Shown: positions 8,183 through 17,002 of the stretch, in pieces
Layout of the letters: every line of letters begins with the position of its first letter
Position numbering within the stretch: position 1 is the stretch's first letter
Assembly (NCBI RefSeq): GCF_003182155.1
Contig: NZ_QGTG01000004.1
Span: 477,247-541,246 of the forward strand
Reading direction: 5' to 3'
Length of the DNA stretch: 64,000 nt
DNA from: Chitinophaga sp. S165
Lineage (GTDB): Bacteria; Bacteroidota; Bacteroidia; Chitinophagales; Chitinophagaceae
The notes under the pieces: model-generated
Database searches by the model: none
The model's input: the letters and a program-made list of their open reading frames with translations, nothing else
What the model was told of the DNA's origin: nothing
Program-made: the position numbers and the translations under genes

Positions 8183-9181
8183 ATGGAAGACATGCTTTTA
8201 GAGAAAAAACCGGCCATGATGTTCTGTAGTTTTGATATATACAAGGCGGACAATAGTCCGGTAAAGGAAAGACGCCGGTCTGTAAATAAGCCAGGCCATA
8301 ACGGGATTGTACATGAACTCTCTTCTCCTGATGGTATCAATCTTGGTTATTACAACGTAACATCCACTGTACCGGGAAAGGTCATTATAGAAAATACGAA
8401 CCCATTCATACAGCTTACCTATACTATCAGCGGCAACAAAAGTTATGAAGTGAACAATGGTAAGCAACGACTATCATCGTTTAAAAAGAAAGAATATAAC
8501 TACTTGTTTTTAACGAAAGAACATGTACATCTTAACTGGCAGCCCGGAGAACGGTTAGAGATCTTTGAGCTGGGTATCAGTCCTGAATTAATGCTTGATT
8601 ATCTTCCCCAGGAACATCCTTTTTATGCACTGCTGCACAAGAGTATTGAGCGGAATGAACCGACCCCGATGAGCAAGTCAAATCTCTTCCTGCAAACCGA
8701 GAGCAACAACATTTTATACAAAATGATCAATTGCCCTTTGGATGGAAGGTACAAACAGCTATACATCAAAAGTAAGGTAGGCGAGCTTCTGTCCATTGAA
8801 CTGGATGCCTTCGAGCAAAGCTTCACCACAAGCCGTGGAAGAGATGAAAAGCCGGGAGCACTCCGTTCTGTTGATGTTGAACGTATGCATCATGCAAGAG
8901 ATATCATCGCTTCTAACCTGCAAAGCCCATGTTCATTGATAGACCTGGCGCACCAGGTCGGGACTAATGATGCCTATCTGAAGCGACACTTCAAAGAAGT
9001 GTTCGGCACAACCGTTTTTGGTTATCTCCATCTTATCAAAATGAATCAGGCGAAGGAGCTACTGGAGTCAGGTGTTTCCATTACCGTCGTTACTAATCTT
9101 ATCGGGTATAAACATGTATCTCATTTCAACCGTGCATTTAAAAAACACTTTGGCATAGGGCCAGGTAAGATCAGGAAATAG
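8183..9181 (+). CDS. AraC/XylS family transcriptional regulator
   Basis: A 332-residue regulator. The C-terminal ~95 residues form the double helix-turn-helix: first HTH SPCSLIDLAHQVGTNDAYLK followed by RHFKEVFGTTVFGYL, second HTH in SGVSITVVTNLIGYKHVSHF followed by NRAFKKHFGIGPGKIRK. The first ~230 residues have no named ligand domain that I can identify (cupin-like segments such as NPFIQLTYTISGNKSYEVNN); this organisation resembles PchR-like regulators that sense siderophores. It is convergent with the TonB receptor gene (17 bp between stops) and shares candidate operator repeats with that operon, so it most likely activates uptake genes and regulates itself. The effector is unknown. Confidence 0.9.
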   Translation: MEDMLLEKKPAMMFCSFDIYKADNSPVKERRRSVNKPGHNGIVHELSSPDGINLGYYNVTSTVPGKVIIENTNPFIQLTYTISGNKSYEVNNGKQRLSSFKKKEYNYLFLTKEHVHLNWQPGERLEIFELGISPELMLDYLPQEHPFYALLHKSIERNEPTPMSKSNLFLQTESNNILYKMINCPLDGRYKQLYIKSKVGELLSIELDAFEQSFTTSRGRDEKPGALRSVDVERMHHARDIIASNLQSPCSLIDLAHQVGTNDAYLKRHFKEVFGTTVFGYLHLIKMNQAKELLESGVSITVVTNLIGYKHVSHFNRAFKKHFGIGPGKIRK

Positions 9182-9198
9182 CTTCCGGATCAACCAGA

Positions 9199-11571
9199 TC
9201 AACGCAGATTGTAAGCAGCACCTACAAAGAAAACACGTCCGGGCTGTGATGGTACTTTCGCATCAATAAAATTGAGCAGGTTCTCTGCATTGAAACGAAG
9301 CGATAACTGATGATCTGCCAATAACTTTTTCTCCAGGCCTGCATTCAGCAAATAATATCCTCTTACAAACGTATCAAAGCGGTCTATATAGCCATTATTG
9401 TTCCTGTCGCTGAAAGGATATTTACCCCGGTAATTAACCCGCACATTGGCGCTTAAATTCAACGGGCGGTAGGTATAGAATACACGGACATTGTACATAT
9501 GTCTGGAACGGTTTTCAATACCCCAGTAATCTTTGCCGGAAGGGGTGTAATTAACATAACCGGTCTTAGGGTCGAACAGTGGAGAATAATATTTCCCGCC
9601 CTCGCGGATCTCGTCTTCTACCGTTTTATCTTTAGCAACCAGGTATTGATATCCACCACTGATACTCAAACTTGCAACAGGTGTGTATCTGACAGACAGT
9701 TCCACGCCTTTGTAATACGCCTTTGCATTATTTCGGTAAGAATAAAGTGCCCGGCCATTCATGTCAGTACCTATTAAAACATTATTGATCTGGTTTGTGA
9801 TATCATGATAGAACACACTACCTTCTGCTCTTATATTTTTCCCCGGTGTTTCCCAGGTGAGACTGAGATTGTAAGACTTGCTCATCTCAGCTTCCAGTGC
9901 TTTTCCTTTTATTTCATTGTATACCGGCTCCAGTTCATATTTGCTGATCTGTCCTGAAGCCATCATCTGATTCACAATGTTGCGTAGTACAGCACTACCC
10001 ACTACCATGTAATTGTAGGATGGATTGTAAAACACCTGGTATAACTTCTTCATGTCAGGAGCTTTAAAACCTGTTCCATACGCGGCTTTTAAACTCAATA
10101 CAGGTAGTATTTTATATTGTAAGGCCATACTGGGGTCCAGACGCCAGCCATAGTCTACAATCTGATCGTACCGAAGCCCGAGCGTAGATTCCAGCTTAGA
10201 AGTGATCTTCCAGTTAGCTTGTGTATATGCAAAGTATGATTTGATATTGTTCACGTTTGTCAGAATGTTCTGATCTATCTGTTCTATATTACCTCCTGCA
10301 CCTCCCACAACGTCCAGCTTCTCATTCAGTGTGTATGATACCTGTTGTTCCAGCCGGTGAAGTGTTTGTCCGAATGCCGTTTGACTAATGCTGTCGCCCT
10401 GGGTAAGAGCAATGCTCATGTCAGCATCGTAGCGGGTAAAGTAGTAACGGGTCATACTCCGCCAACGGGTATTAAAACGGTGATCGAATGTAGCCGACAG
10501 GTTCAGGTCTTTTTCATCCAGCACATCTTTCGTAATATAACTTGCGCCATAATCTTTTGTCATAAAACTTCGCCTTAAACCATAGCGGCCACTTACAGAC
10601 AACAGGTTCTTTTCATTAAACCTGTAGCGCAAACGTCCCTGTGCCGCATAGTTGTCATAGGGTGGGGCTGTGGTACCTTTTATAGTGCCGGTACTGGTAT
10701 TGAAACCTCCTGTATGATAGTAGTTGGTGCTAACTGAGACACTGCCTTTTTTATTCATGAAAGGTGTTTCTCCCTCCGCTGTAGCATCTATTGTTTCATT
10801 GCTGCCGTAGCTGATGGCAGCCATTGCCTGCGGGTCGGAAACGATATGACGCGTAATGATGTTGATAGTACCGCCCAATGCGTCTCCGCCGTATAAGTTA
10901 GAAGCCGCTCCTTTGGTTATTTCCACGCGTTCAATATTCGACACGCTGATGCGGGAGAGGTCAAAATTACCGCTGTTGCGTCCAATCATTGGCTGACCAT
11001 CTATCAGTACCATGACGTATTCACTACCGAACCCTTGCATTTGCACACCAATAGAGCGTGAGCCTCCTCCTATATCATTTACGATCGCTATGCCTGTTTG
11101 TTCCTTCAATACTTCATCGAGCCTGCGGCTGCCCATTAACTCAATAGTACGACGGTCGATAATCGTCACAGGCATAATGCTGTTTTCAATCTTTATCAAT
11201 GTTTCAGCATTTGCATTGGCTACCCGCTGACTAACAACATCTACCTGTTTCAGGTCGCGCTTGTCTGTTTCCATCCGGATGTCTTTGGTGTGCATGGACG
11301 CAGATACCCTGAATGTTTCTTTGTGCATCTTATAGCCCATGATCCGTGATGTGATGGTGACCACACCCGCTGTTAATCCTGTAAACTGATATTGCCCCAG
11401 GTCATTGCTGGTTACTGTTTTTCCGGACGGTTGGATACTTACCATCACGCCGGGCATACTGTTCCCTGCCGCGTCGGTGATCCTTCCCTGTAATGTGATC
11501 TCCTGCGCCCACAATGGAAGTATATCGGTGAAGCACAGTACAAGCATTATAATTACTCTCATGATTTGCAA
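9199..11571 (-). CDS. TonB-dependent outer-membrane receptor (HmuR/FepA-like)
   Basis: A 790-residue outer-membrane transporter. A signal peptide (IMLVLCFTDILPLWA) is followed by a carboxypeptidase-regulatory-like beta domain (~24-105; LQGRITDAAGNSMPGVMVSI), a plug (~120-235; VTIIDRRTIELMGSRRLDEV, VLIDGQPMIGRNSGNF, NIERVEITKGAASNLYGGDA) and a 22-strand barrel ending in a terminal aromatic-rich strand (RVFFVGAAYNLR). An alternative ATG at 11562 gives a tighter signal peptide. It is the last gene of the lipoprotein operon and follows the second HmuY-like gene by 16 bp. With HmuY-like partners, heme or a metal chelate is the likely substrate; this is inferred from context. Confidence 0.9.
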   Translation of the reverse strand: MQIMRVIIMLVLCFTDILPLWAQEITLQGRITDAAGNSMPGVMVSIQPSGKTVTSNDLGQYQFTGLTAGVVTITSRIMGYKMHKETFRVSASMHTKDIRMETDKRDLKQVDVVSQRVANANAETLIKIENSIMPVTIIDRRTIELMGSRRLDEVLKEQTGIAIVNDIGGGSRSIGVQMQGFGSEYVMVLIDGQPMIGRNSGNFDLSRISVSNIERVEITKGAASNLYGGDALGGTINIITRHIVSDPQAMAAISYGSNETIDATAEGETPFMNKKGSVSVSTNYYHTGGFNTSTGTIKGTTAPPYDNYAAQGRLRYRFNEKNLLSVSGRYGLRRSFMTKDYGASYITKDVLDEKDLNLSATFDHRFNTRWRSMTRYYFTRYDADMSIALTQGDSISQTAFGQTLHRLEQQVSYTLNEKLDVVGGAGGNIEQIDQNILTNVNNIKSYFAYTQANWKITSKLESTLGLRYDQIVDYGWRLDPSMALQYKILPVLSLKAAYGTGFKAPDMKKLYQVFYNPSYNYMVVGSAVLRNIVNQMMASGQISKYELEPVYNEIKGKALEAEMSKSYNLSLTWETPGKNIRAEGSVFYHDITNQINNVLIGTDMNGRALYSYRNNAKAYYKGVELSVRYTPVASLSISGGYQYLVAKDKTVEDEIREGGKYYSPLFDPKTGYVNYTPSGKDYWGIENRSRHMYNVRVFYTYRPLNLSANVRVNYRGKYPFSDRNNNGYIDRFDTFVRGYYLLNAGLEKKLLADHQLSLRFNAENLLNFIDAKVPSQPGRVFFVGAAYNLR

Positions 11572-11587
11572 TTAGTAGTTTACAGGC

Positions 11588-12790
11588 TTAATTCCTTGTT
11601 TTCAGATTACGGCTCCCATCTTCCTGGATGAAATAGCGGAATGTGAAATAAGGCGAAGGCCAATTGAGATCGGTTACTACTTCCGGTGCTCCTTTATACA
11701 TACTGATCATTTGCAGTTTGCCGTATCTGTAAGAGCTCTTGCCGCTAACAGGGTCAATGTGCTGTAGCCGCAAATAATATGCTCTGTATGGGAAGGGCTG
11801 CGCTACGTGAGTGGTGGTGCTGTATTCATACCATGCATTCACACCTTCTCCATACTCTGATGAATAGCCCATTTGCATGTTATAGGCAGGTACTGCGTCA
11901 AAAAGACTATCTGCCGGTGCTTCATCCATAAACTCATAGCCATACGTATACATGATTACGGATGTGCTGGTGACAGGACTGCCATATCCCGGGTTCTTAT
12001 TGTAGCTGCCATTATTCAACCAGATGAGGCCATTGAAGTTTTCAGTGAAAGCAATGTCCCATTTATCCGTTTTCAGATAACGGGCAGAATCTGCCGCATC
12101 ACGAATGAACTGCTGACTATGATCACTGAAGCGGAACAGGAACATGTTATATCTGCCTGTTTCCTTGCCGCTTTTGCTATATTGAACCTGGAGGAAATCT
12201 ACATTGCTGCGGTAATTAGCGTTGTTTACCAGCAGTGCCCATGCCTTACCGGAATAGACATACACACGTTGATTATCACCATCATGATAGGCCCAGCTGG
12301 CTTCAGGATGTATGGGAGGTTGTTTTGCAGAACCTCGCCAGTTAACAGATATACCGTCTTTTTCAGGAGTATAACTATCTATATTCATCTGGTACCATGC
12401 GCCACTGCGGAATATATAATCCTTTCCATCTGCAGTGTTACTATAGGCATTGTTCTCCGCGGGATTAACAGGATGTGATGCAGCAGAAGTTAGCCATGTA
12501 ATACCTTCTTCGCTGTTGGTGTCTATACCAACTGCCGCATTGATCTTCTCATTTCTCCACGGCACAATACGGATGGAGTCAGTCCATGAAGAGTTGTAAT
12601 AACGCAGGCGCATATAAGTATCACCTGTTTCATATTTGTTCTCCCATCCGTCGGAAGCCAGTGTGTCGCCCGGAAGATCATATACTACGGTACTTCGCTG
12701 GTCTTCGTAATTGACAATGTTTTCCTCCGGTTTATAACACGCAGCAAGTAGCAGGGTACCTGCTACTGCTGTGTAAAATATCTTCTTCAT
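11588..12790 (-). CDS. HmuY-like lipoprotein (distal copy)
   Basis: A 400-residue surface or periplasmic lipoprotein (SPII signal MKKIFYTAVAGTLLLAAC). Start set at 12790: this ATG overlaps the stop of the upstream gene as TAATG, implying translational coupling, and gives a perfect lipobox; the frame is open to 12826. The C-terminal ~200 residues have HmuY-type blocks: KTDKWDIAFTENFNGLIWLN, YGKLQMISMYKGAP and YFTFRYFIQEDGS. HmuY proteins bind heme and hand it to a TonB receptor. The ~180 N-terminal residues (YMRLRYYNSSWTDSIRIVPW, PEASWAYHDGDNQRVYVYSG) are extra relative to a minimal HmuY and are not recognised. It directly precedes the TonB receptor. Confidence 0.8.
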   Translation of the reverse strand: MKKIFYTAVAGTLLLAACYKPEENIVNYEDQRSTVVYDLPGDTLASDGWENKYETGDTYMRLRYYNSSWTDSIRIVPWRNEKINAAVGIDTNSEEGITWLTSAASHPVNPAENNAYSNTADGKDYIFRSGAWYQMNIDSYTPEKDGISVNWRGSAKQPPIHPEASWAYHDGDNQRVYVYSGKAWALLVNNANYRSNVDFLQVQYSKSGKETGRYNMFLFRFSDHSQQFIRDAADSARYLKTDKWDIAFTENFNGLIWLNNGSYNKNPGYGSPVTSTSVIMYTYGYEFMDEAPADSLFDAVPAYNMQMGYSSEYGEGVNAWYEYSTTTHVAQPFPYRAYYLRLQHIDPVSGKSSYRYGKLQMISMYKGAPEVVTDLNWPSPYFTFRYFIQEDGSRNLKTRN

Positions 12791-13803
12791 TATTGTTTTA
12801 CAGGAATTATTGGCCATGCATCCCAACTCAATATCTTGGCCAGATATGTCAGATCGTAATATGGATTTATGTGATACAGTATTACGCTCGCTGGTTGTCT
12901 GTCGATCGGATAATCAGGTATTTTGAATTTGATCGTACTGTCTGTCTGTATTAATGCATTTGCCTCAAATTGGTAATTTTCAATCACCAGCTTAGTGAAC
13001 TTTTTCGCATACCATTTGCTGACATTCCCATTGTAATCATCCCAGAACTTGAGGGTGACACTATCGCCGGCAGAAACCTGTTGACCTGCATTTTCGAAAG
13101 TAAGATGTAACAGGCCACTGAAATCAATATCAGGCATGCGGATATTGACCAGTTTTTCATCAGAGATACGATTGCCAATTTTTACACGGATCTTATGCAC
13201 ACCTGTATCCAGGATATCAGAATATTCAGGAAGATTGGCAACAATGTTGGTCATTGTAAGTTTTGTGTAGTCTATTGGCAGGTCAAATTCAAAACCATCG
13301 CTCAGGCGTTCCGCATACACATGTACATCGGCAGTATCGCCGGAGAGGAAATATTCTCCGCTAACGTTCACCTGAGTGCCGGAGATCCAGTGCAGGTTAT
13401 TAGGACTTATTTGCGAAATGCGTGGTACAGCGTGATTGATCACTGGTTTCAGCCGGTATGTTTGTTTAGATCCGTCTTCCGCAGTAACTGTATATATAGT
13501 CGCCGTGCTGAAAACAACTTCTGTTCCTGATGCAGGCGAAATAGTGGCTGAAGGTGAGACTACTATATTGGGCTTGATCGTAGCCGGAATGTTTGTTTCG
13601 GCCGCCCAATAGATGATGATTTCTCCGTTATTGATAGTAGCGTTTATTGAGTCGCCGGCATAGCCTACCAGCGCAAAGGTTTCAATATTTTTATAAGGGC
13701 GTTTCTCATACTCATATTCAGTTTTGCTACAGCCCTGCAGTAACAGAAATGCACCTATACAAAGCGCCGGTACGAGTTGTGAAAATCGTTTCATGGTATT
13801 CAT
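12790..13803 (-). CDS. Lipoprotein with Big/DUF5018-like and IPT/TIG-like domains
   Basis: A 337-residue predicted lipoprotein (signal VPALCIGAFLLLQGC). Residues ~40-125 form a bacterial-Ig-like module also found in the next gene: a start like NIETFALVGYAGDSINATI and an end like FSTATIYTVTAEDGSKQTY. Residues ~130-225 look like an IPT/TIG fold (PRISQISPNNLHWISGTQVN). The last ~110 residues are beta-rich and unrecognised. No heme-binding motif is visible. Its stop overlaps the start of the second HmuY-like gene. Probably an accessory surface-exposed binding protein of the uptake system; the exact role is unknown. Confidence 0.7.
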   Translation of the reverse strand: MNTMKRFSQLVPALCIGAFLLLQGCSKTEYEYEKRPYKNIETFALVGYAGDSINATINNGEIIIYWAAETNIPATIKPNIVVSPSATISPASGTEVVFSTATIYTVTAEDGSKQTYRLKPVINHAVPRISQISPNNLHWISGTQVNVSGEYFLSGDTADVHVYAERLSDGFEFDLPIDYTKLTMTNIVANLPEYSDILDTGVHKIRVKIGNRISDEKLVNIRMPDIDFSGLLHLTFENAGQQVSAGDSVTLKFWDDYNGNVSKWYAKKFTKLVIENYQFEANALIQTDSTIKFKIPDYPIDRQPASVILYHINPYYDLTYLAKILSWDAWPIIPVKQ

Positions 13804-13821
13804 ATCTTATCTGTTATGGAC

Positions 13822-14994
13822 TTATTTTTTCGCTGTTATTGTGAATATCCGGCCGATAGTGGCAAGCATGTTATCTTTTCCCCAGCCTGTTTCATCCTTA
13901 AAATCGAAATAGAAACCTATTCCCGGGTAATCTATTGTAAAGGAGTATATATAAGAGCCGATAGCGCCGGCTGGAAGTTCCGGGAAAACAGCTTTTACTT
14001 CTGTACGGCTACTGCTGATGATCTTCATTCCCAGCTGCTGTCCAAACAGATCGTCAGGGAAGGTAGCAGGATAGGAGCCGCCGAAATTAAACCCGGACTT
14101 AACGAATTTCATATATACCCTGTCAAGGCCAATGAGCGATCCGTTCTGAGTGTCGTTTGTATTACGCCCCTGTACTGCGAATGTAACAGTGTCGCCCGGT
14201 GCATATACAGATGTGGATTTTAAATTCGTGAACTTAGGTTTATTGTATACGAGGCGAATAGGAGGTAACTGCGCTGTGCGTCCCTGGTGTTCCATTTTTA
14301 CGTTGTAATATCCGCTATCAGCATCAGCAGAAATATCCAGCATCATGGTGTAATAATTTGCACCCGGCGTTACTTCATATGTTTTCAGTATATCTGTATA
14401 AACCTGACCGGTAGTCCTGTTCGTCAATGTGAATTTTGCGTTGGCGCTGGTGGAACCTAAGTTACCATAGATAGGTAATCTACCATATACTGCCCTTCTT
14501 ATAGAAGAATCGTAGTCTATCTCTGTGCTGCCTGGTTGTGTGAATACGTAGCCAACTTTTAAACTGTCCGGATGTGGTGCAATCCGCAGGACGAGGGTGT
14601 ATTTACGTTTAGTACTGTCACTTCCGGAAACAGTATAAGTATATCCTGTAGTATCAAGTGGAACAGGTGCTATTCCACCATCTAAATTGATGACATTTCC
14701 GGCAGCATCTAACAGCTTCGCATCTTTGTCTATCACGATCTCCGGCACTACATAGTCAATACCCACATAGTAGGGAATATAGAGTGTGATGGTATTCCTG
14801 ATGTTATCGATCGCACCGAAAAGAGTATCGGCTGCATTGGTAACCTTATATTCCAGGATAGTGTTATTGGATGTCCGTTCGTAAGGAACCACTTCTGTTT
14901 TCTTGCAGGATAATACCGAAGTGAATATCATCACCATGGTTGCCAGCACGTAGTATTGCCTGGACCTGTTTACTGATTGTTTCATCGTATTCAT
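13822..14994 (-). CDS. Lipoprotein, paralogue of the following operon gene
   Basis: A 390-residue predicted lipoprotein (signal YYVLATMVMIFTSVLSC, then KKTE). The first domain (~40-135) has the same layout as the adjacent lipoprotein: NTILEYKVTNAADTLFGAID at the start, then TYTVSGSDSTKRKYTLVLRI at the end. Two further beta domains follow (TSANAKFTLTNRTTGQVY and YAPGDTVTFAVQGRNTNDTQ). Both lipoproteins begin MNTMK, and the pair probably arose by duplication and divergence. It lies 18 bp upstream of its paralogue and 54 bp downstream of the first HmuY-like gene. I do not recognise a family with a known reaction. Confidence 0.7.
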   Translation of the reverse strand: MNTMKQSVNRSRQYYVLATMVMIFTSVLSCKKTEVVPYERTSNNTILEYKVTNAADTLFGAIDNIRNTITLYIPYYVGIDYVVPEIVIDKDAKLLDAAGNVINLDGGIAPVPLDTTGYTYTVSGSDSTKRKYTLVLRIAPHPDSLKVGYVFTQPGSTEIDYDSSIRRAVYGRLPIYGNLGSTSANAKFTLTNRTTGQVYTDILKTYEVTPGANYYTMMLDISADADSGYYNVKMEHQGRTAQLPPIRLVYNKPKFTNLKSTSVYAPGDTVTFAVQGRNTNDTQNGSLIGLDRVYMKFVKSGFNFGGSYPATFPDDLFGQQLGMKIISSSRTEVKAVFPELPAGAIGSYIYSFTIDYPGIGFYFDFKDETGWGKDNMLATIGRIFTITAKK

Positions 14995-15048
14995 GTATGG
15001 AGAGTTCTGTATGTTGTTTATTAACCTGATCCAGAGTAAAGTGTGGTG

Positions 15049-15915
15049 CTATAACTTTATAGTAAGTTTTGGACGATTGATCATGAAACCGAAACGCCGT
15101 TCATCCGCTTTTGCAAGTACATACCTGAAACTGTACACCGGCATTTTGATGTTCTTATCTCTACGCATTTCCATCGGATCCAAGATGCCCTGGTACATAC
15201 TTTGGGTTTCCATTTTAGCATAGTTGCCTTTGGCTGTTTTGATGATGATGGTCCGCGGTCTTAACTGACGTACATTTTTAAAAGTATCCACCGTTACCTG
15301 CGAGAGACAATACATCATGTGCTGGTATTTGACAACTTCCGCCTGTGCTGCAGGATCGGGGTTATCAATATCTTTCATCTTGTCGGGACGCAGGAAATTA
15401 CCGCCGAATGTATACACCACATGTCCCAGTGGCGACCCGAAAGCCCCCTGATCATCCAGTCCTGTTTGCCCGGGATATTTAAACTGGCTGTCGTCCGGAA
15501 TTTCAGTTACATCGTCAAATGCGGCGTCTAATACAACGATGCCTCCGATAGCAGAGGTGCCATAACCGAAGCCGCTTTTTGTACCGTTATTGCCAGAGAT
15601 GGTAGTACGGAACATACCGCTGAAAGCAATATCCCAACGCTCAGTACTTCTGTATCCTATTCCAATGGAAGAAAAACGTTCGAGACTAAAGAACATAGGA
15701 TCTTCGTCGTCCAATGGTTCATGCCCTTCCGGCAAATGAGCGCCCAGGTCGAGTATCTGTATTTCGCGGTTAAAGGCTGAATCACTTGGCGGTACGTCAG
15801 CTTCCCAGTCCATGCCATTGAGATCGTATACTTTACCGCATGCACTGCAAAGCATCATCGTAATGGCAAGGCAATAAATAATCCTGGGTATCATCAATTT
15901 GTTTTGAAGACGCAT
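15049..15915 (-). CDS. HmuY-like lipoprotein, first gene of the uptake operon
   Basis: A 288-residue lipoprotein. The frame is open to 15948, but the promoter-like box CAACTTTG lies at 15946-15953, so the start must be further in; ATG at 15915 (or 15894) gives a good SPII signal ending AITMMLCSAC. HmuY-type blocks are present: ERWDIAFSGMFRTTISGNNG, then PRTIIIKTAKGNYAKMETQS and MPVYSFRYVLAKADERRF. HmuY binds heme through surface ligands; I cannot assign them here. As the promoter-proximal gene it is expected to be the most abundant product, as known for hmuYR operons. Two candidate operator repeats lie 50-95 bp upstream. Confidence 0.78.
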   Translation of the reverse strand: MRLQNKLMIPRIIYCLAITMMLCSACGKVYDLNGMDWEADVPPSDSAFNREIQILDLGAHLPEGHEPLDDEDPMFFSLERFSSIGIGYRSTERWDIAFSGMFRTTISGNNGTKSGFGYGTSAIGGIVVLDAAFDDVTEIPDDSQFKYPGQTGLDDQGAFGSPLGHVVYTFGGNFLRPDKMKDIDNPDPAAQAEVVKYQHMMYCLSQVTVDTFKNVRQLRPRTIIIKTAKGNYAKMETQSMYQGILDPMEMRRDKNIKMPVYSFRYVLAKADERRFGFMINRPKLTIKL

Positions 15916-15945
15916 AATGGTTGGCATGGCTTGGAATATCGGCGG

Positions 15946-16010
15946 CAAAGTTGATTGAAACTTATTACCATAGCCGGAGAAACTGGATAAGATTTATACC
16001 ATTGCCGGAA
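15946..16010 (-). promoter_or_regulatory. Promoter and operator repeats of the HmuY/TonB operon
   Basis: On the plus strand TTACCATAGCCGGA (15965-15978) and ATACCATTGCCGGA (15996-16009) lie 31 bp apart, about three helical turns, and share TACCATnnnCGGA with the repeats before the AraC gene. Read on the minus strand, the proximal copy falls where a -33 element would be relative to a near-consensus -7 box (CAACTTTG, complement of 15946-15953). That geometry suits an activator touching RNA polymerase. Function is inferred. Confidence 0.6.
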
Positions 16011-16150
16011 AACTTGGAGGAGGGATCAGGTTGAATACCTGACGATTGGTGCGTTTAGCAGATATTCAGAACGTCCCCATCAGACAAGTGCTATATCCCA
16101 TTACCTCCCGCATCGCAGTTCACTTAGCACAGTTATCCTTCTACAGTGTT

Positions 16151-16280
16151 CTGATAGGCTTCCTATCAGCTTCATATAAGGCTACTAAAAGGGTATCAAA
16201 AGGATATCAAAAGGTCATTTATATATCAAATCGATATTGAAGTGCCCTTTAAATGATATTTTAATGACGATTTAATATCC
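16151..16280. repeat. Degenerate 11-bp tandem array with palindromic arms
   Basis: Starts with a perfect hairpin CTGATAGG-CTT-CCTATCAG (16151-16169), then 11-bp units AAAAGGGTATC, AAAAGGATATC and AAAAGGTCATT (16187-16219). The arm 16202-16219 (GGATATCAAAAGGTCATT) is matched by an inverted copy at 16263-16280 with 15 of 18 bases equal. The unit shares GGTATC spacing with the perfect palindrome at the right window edge. It occupies most of the gap between the uptake operon and the small gene at 16344. Confidence 0.65.
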
Positions 16281-16287
16281 TTATACG

Positions 16288-16295
16288 TACCTTTG
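16288..16295 (+). promoter_or_regulatory. -7 promoter box for the 16344 gene
   Basis: TACCTTTG matches the Bacteroidota TAnnTTTG consensus 48 bp before the ATG. No clear -33 TTTG is seen; the upstream bases belong to the repeat array. Confidence 0.5.
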
Positions 16296-16343
16296 AGGAA
16301 CGATATAGAAAACTTATATCACTAACCTCAAAACGACCTTTTT

Positions 16344-16883
16344 ATGGCCATTGTTAAAGACAATATCCTCATGCAACTTGTCCGGGGTTCCCTGGGCAGA
16401 CAAATCACGATCTATGAACGGAATGGGCAGATCATTATGGCGAAGAAACGCGGCCCTTCAAGGAAAAAGCCTACGCAAAAGCAGCTGGAAGCAAGGCTTA
16501 AGATGACCATTGCTTCAGCACGGGCGCAGCTGATGATGGAAGACCCGCAGATAAAGGCTTACTATCAGTCGCTGGCAGGGCCTGGGCAAAATGCCTATAA
16601 TATAGCTGTCAAGGATGCGTATCGCAGTCCTGAAGTCCAGAATATCAGATTAGAAGGTGAGCAGGTTGTAGTGACTACCCAAAATGAGTTTAGGGTAGCA
16701 GAAGTGGAGGTAAAGGTAGTAGACGCTGATGGTGTTGTTACTGAGAGTGGGCGTGCATTTTTGGGCTGGAATGGAGTAGACTGGCATTATAAAGCCACTG
16801 CACTGCCAGCAGGCGGTAGGGTCATTGTGGTAGCGAAAAATTTACCAGGGAATCGAACGGTAAAGGAATTACAGCTTACCTAA
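16344..16883 (+). CDS. Solitary small protein of unknown function
   Basis: A 179-residue soluble protein with no signal peptide. The N-terminal ~85 residues are basic and helical (RGSLGRQITIYERNGQIIMA, then KKRGPSRKKPTQKQLEARLK); the C-terminal ~90 residues are predicted beta sandwich (VVVTTQNEFRVAEVEVKVVD, ending GRVIVVAKNLPGNRTVKELQ). The pattern of a Gly-rich start, a short basic Pro motif and a YNIAVKDAYRSPEVQNI junction recalls a family of stand-alone genes in Chitinophaga, Pedobacter and relatives, some resembling DUF6266; I cannot name a function. It has its own promoter box and no operon partner, and is directly preceded by the 11-bp array. Confidence 0.7.
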   Translation: MAIVKDNILMQLVRGSLGRQITIYERNGQIIMAKKRGPSRKKPTQKQLEARLKMTIASARAQLMMEDPQIKAYYQSLAGPGQNAYNIAVKDAYRSPEVQNIRLEGEQVVVTTQNEFRVAEVEVKVVDADGVVTESGRAFLGWNGVDWHYKATALPAGGRVIVVAKNLPGNRTVKELQLT

Positions 16884-17002
16884 AAGCCTCTTCACTGTTT
16901 ACAAATACCTTCTTTCTGTTCCACGTTAAAAGCGGATAGGCGTTGCCGTGACTAAAACGTACGAATTTCCAGGCTTTCTTGAGGCGGGGTTATCATCACA
17001 AA

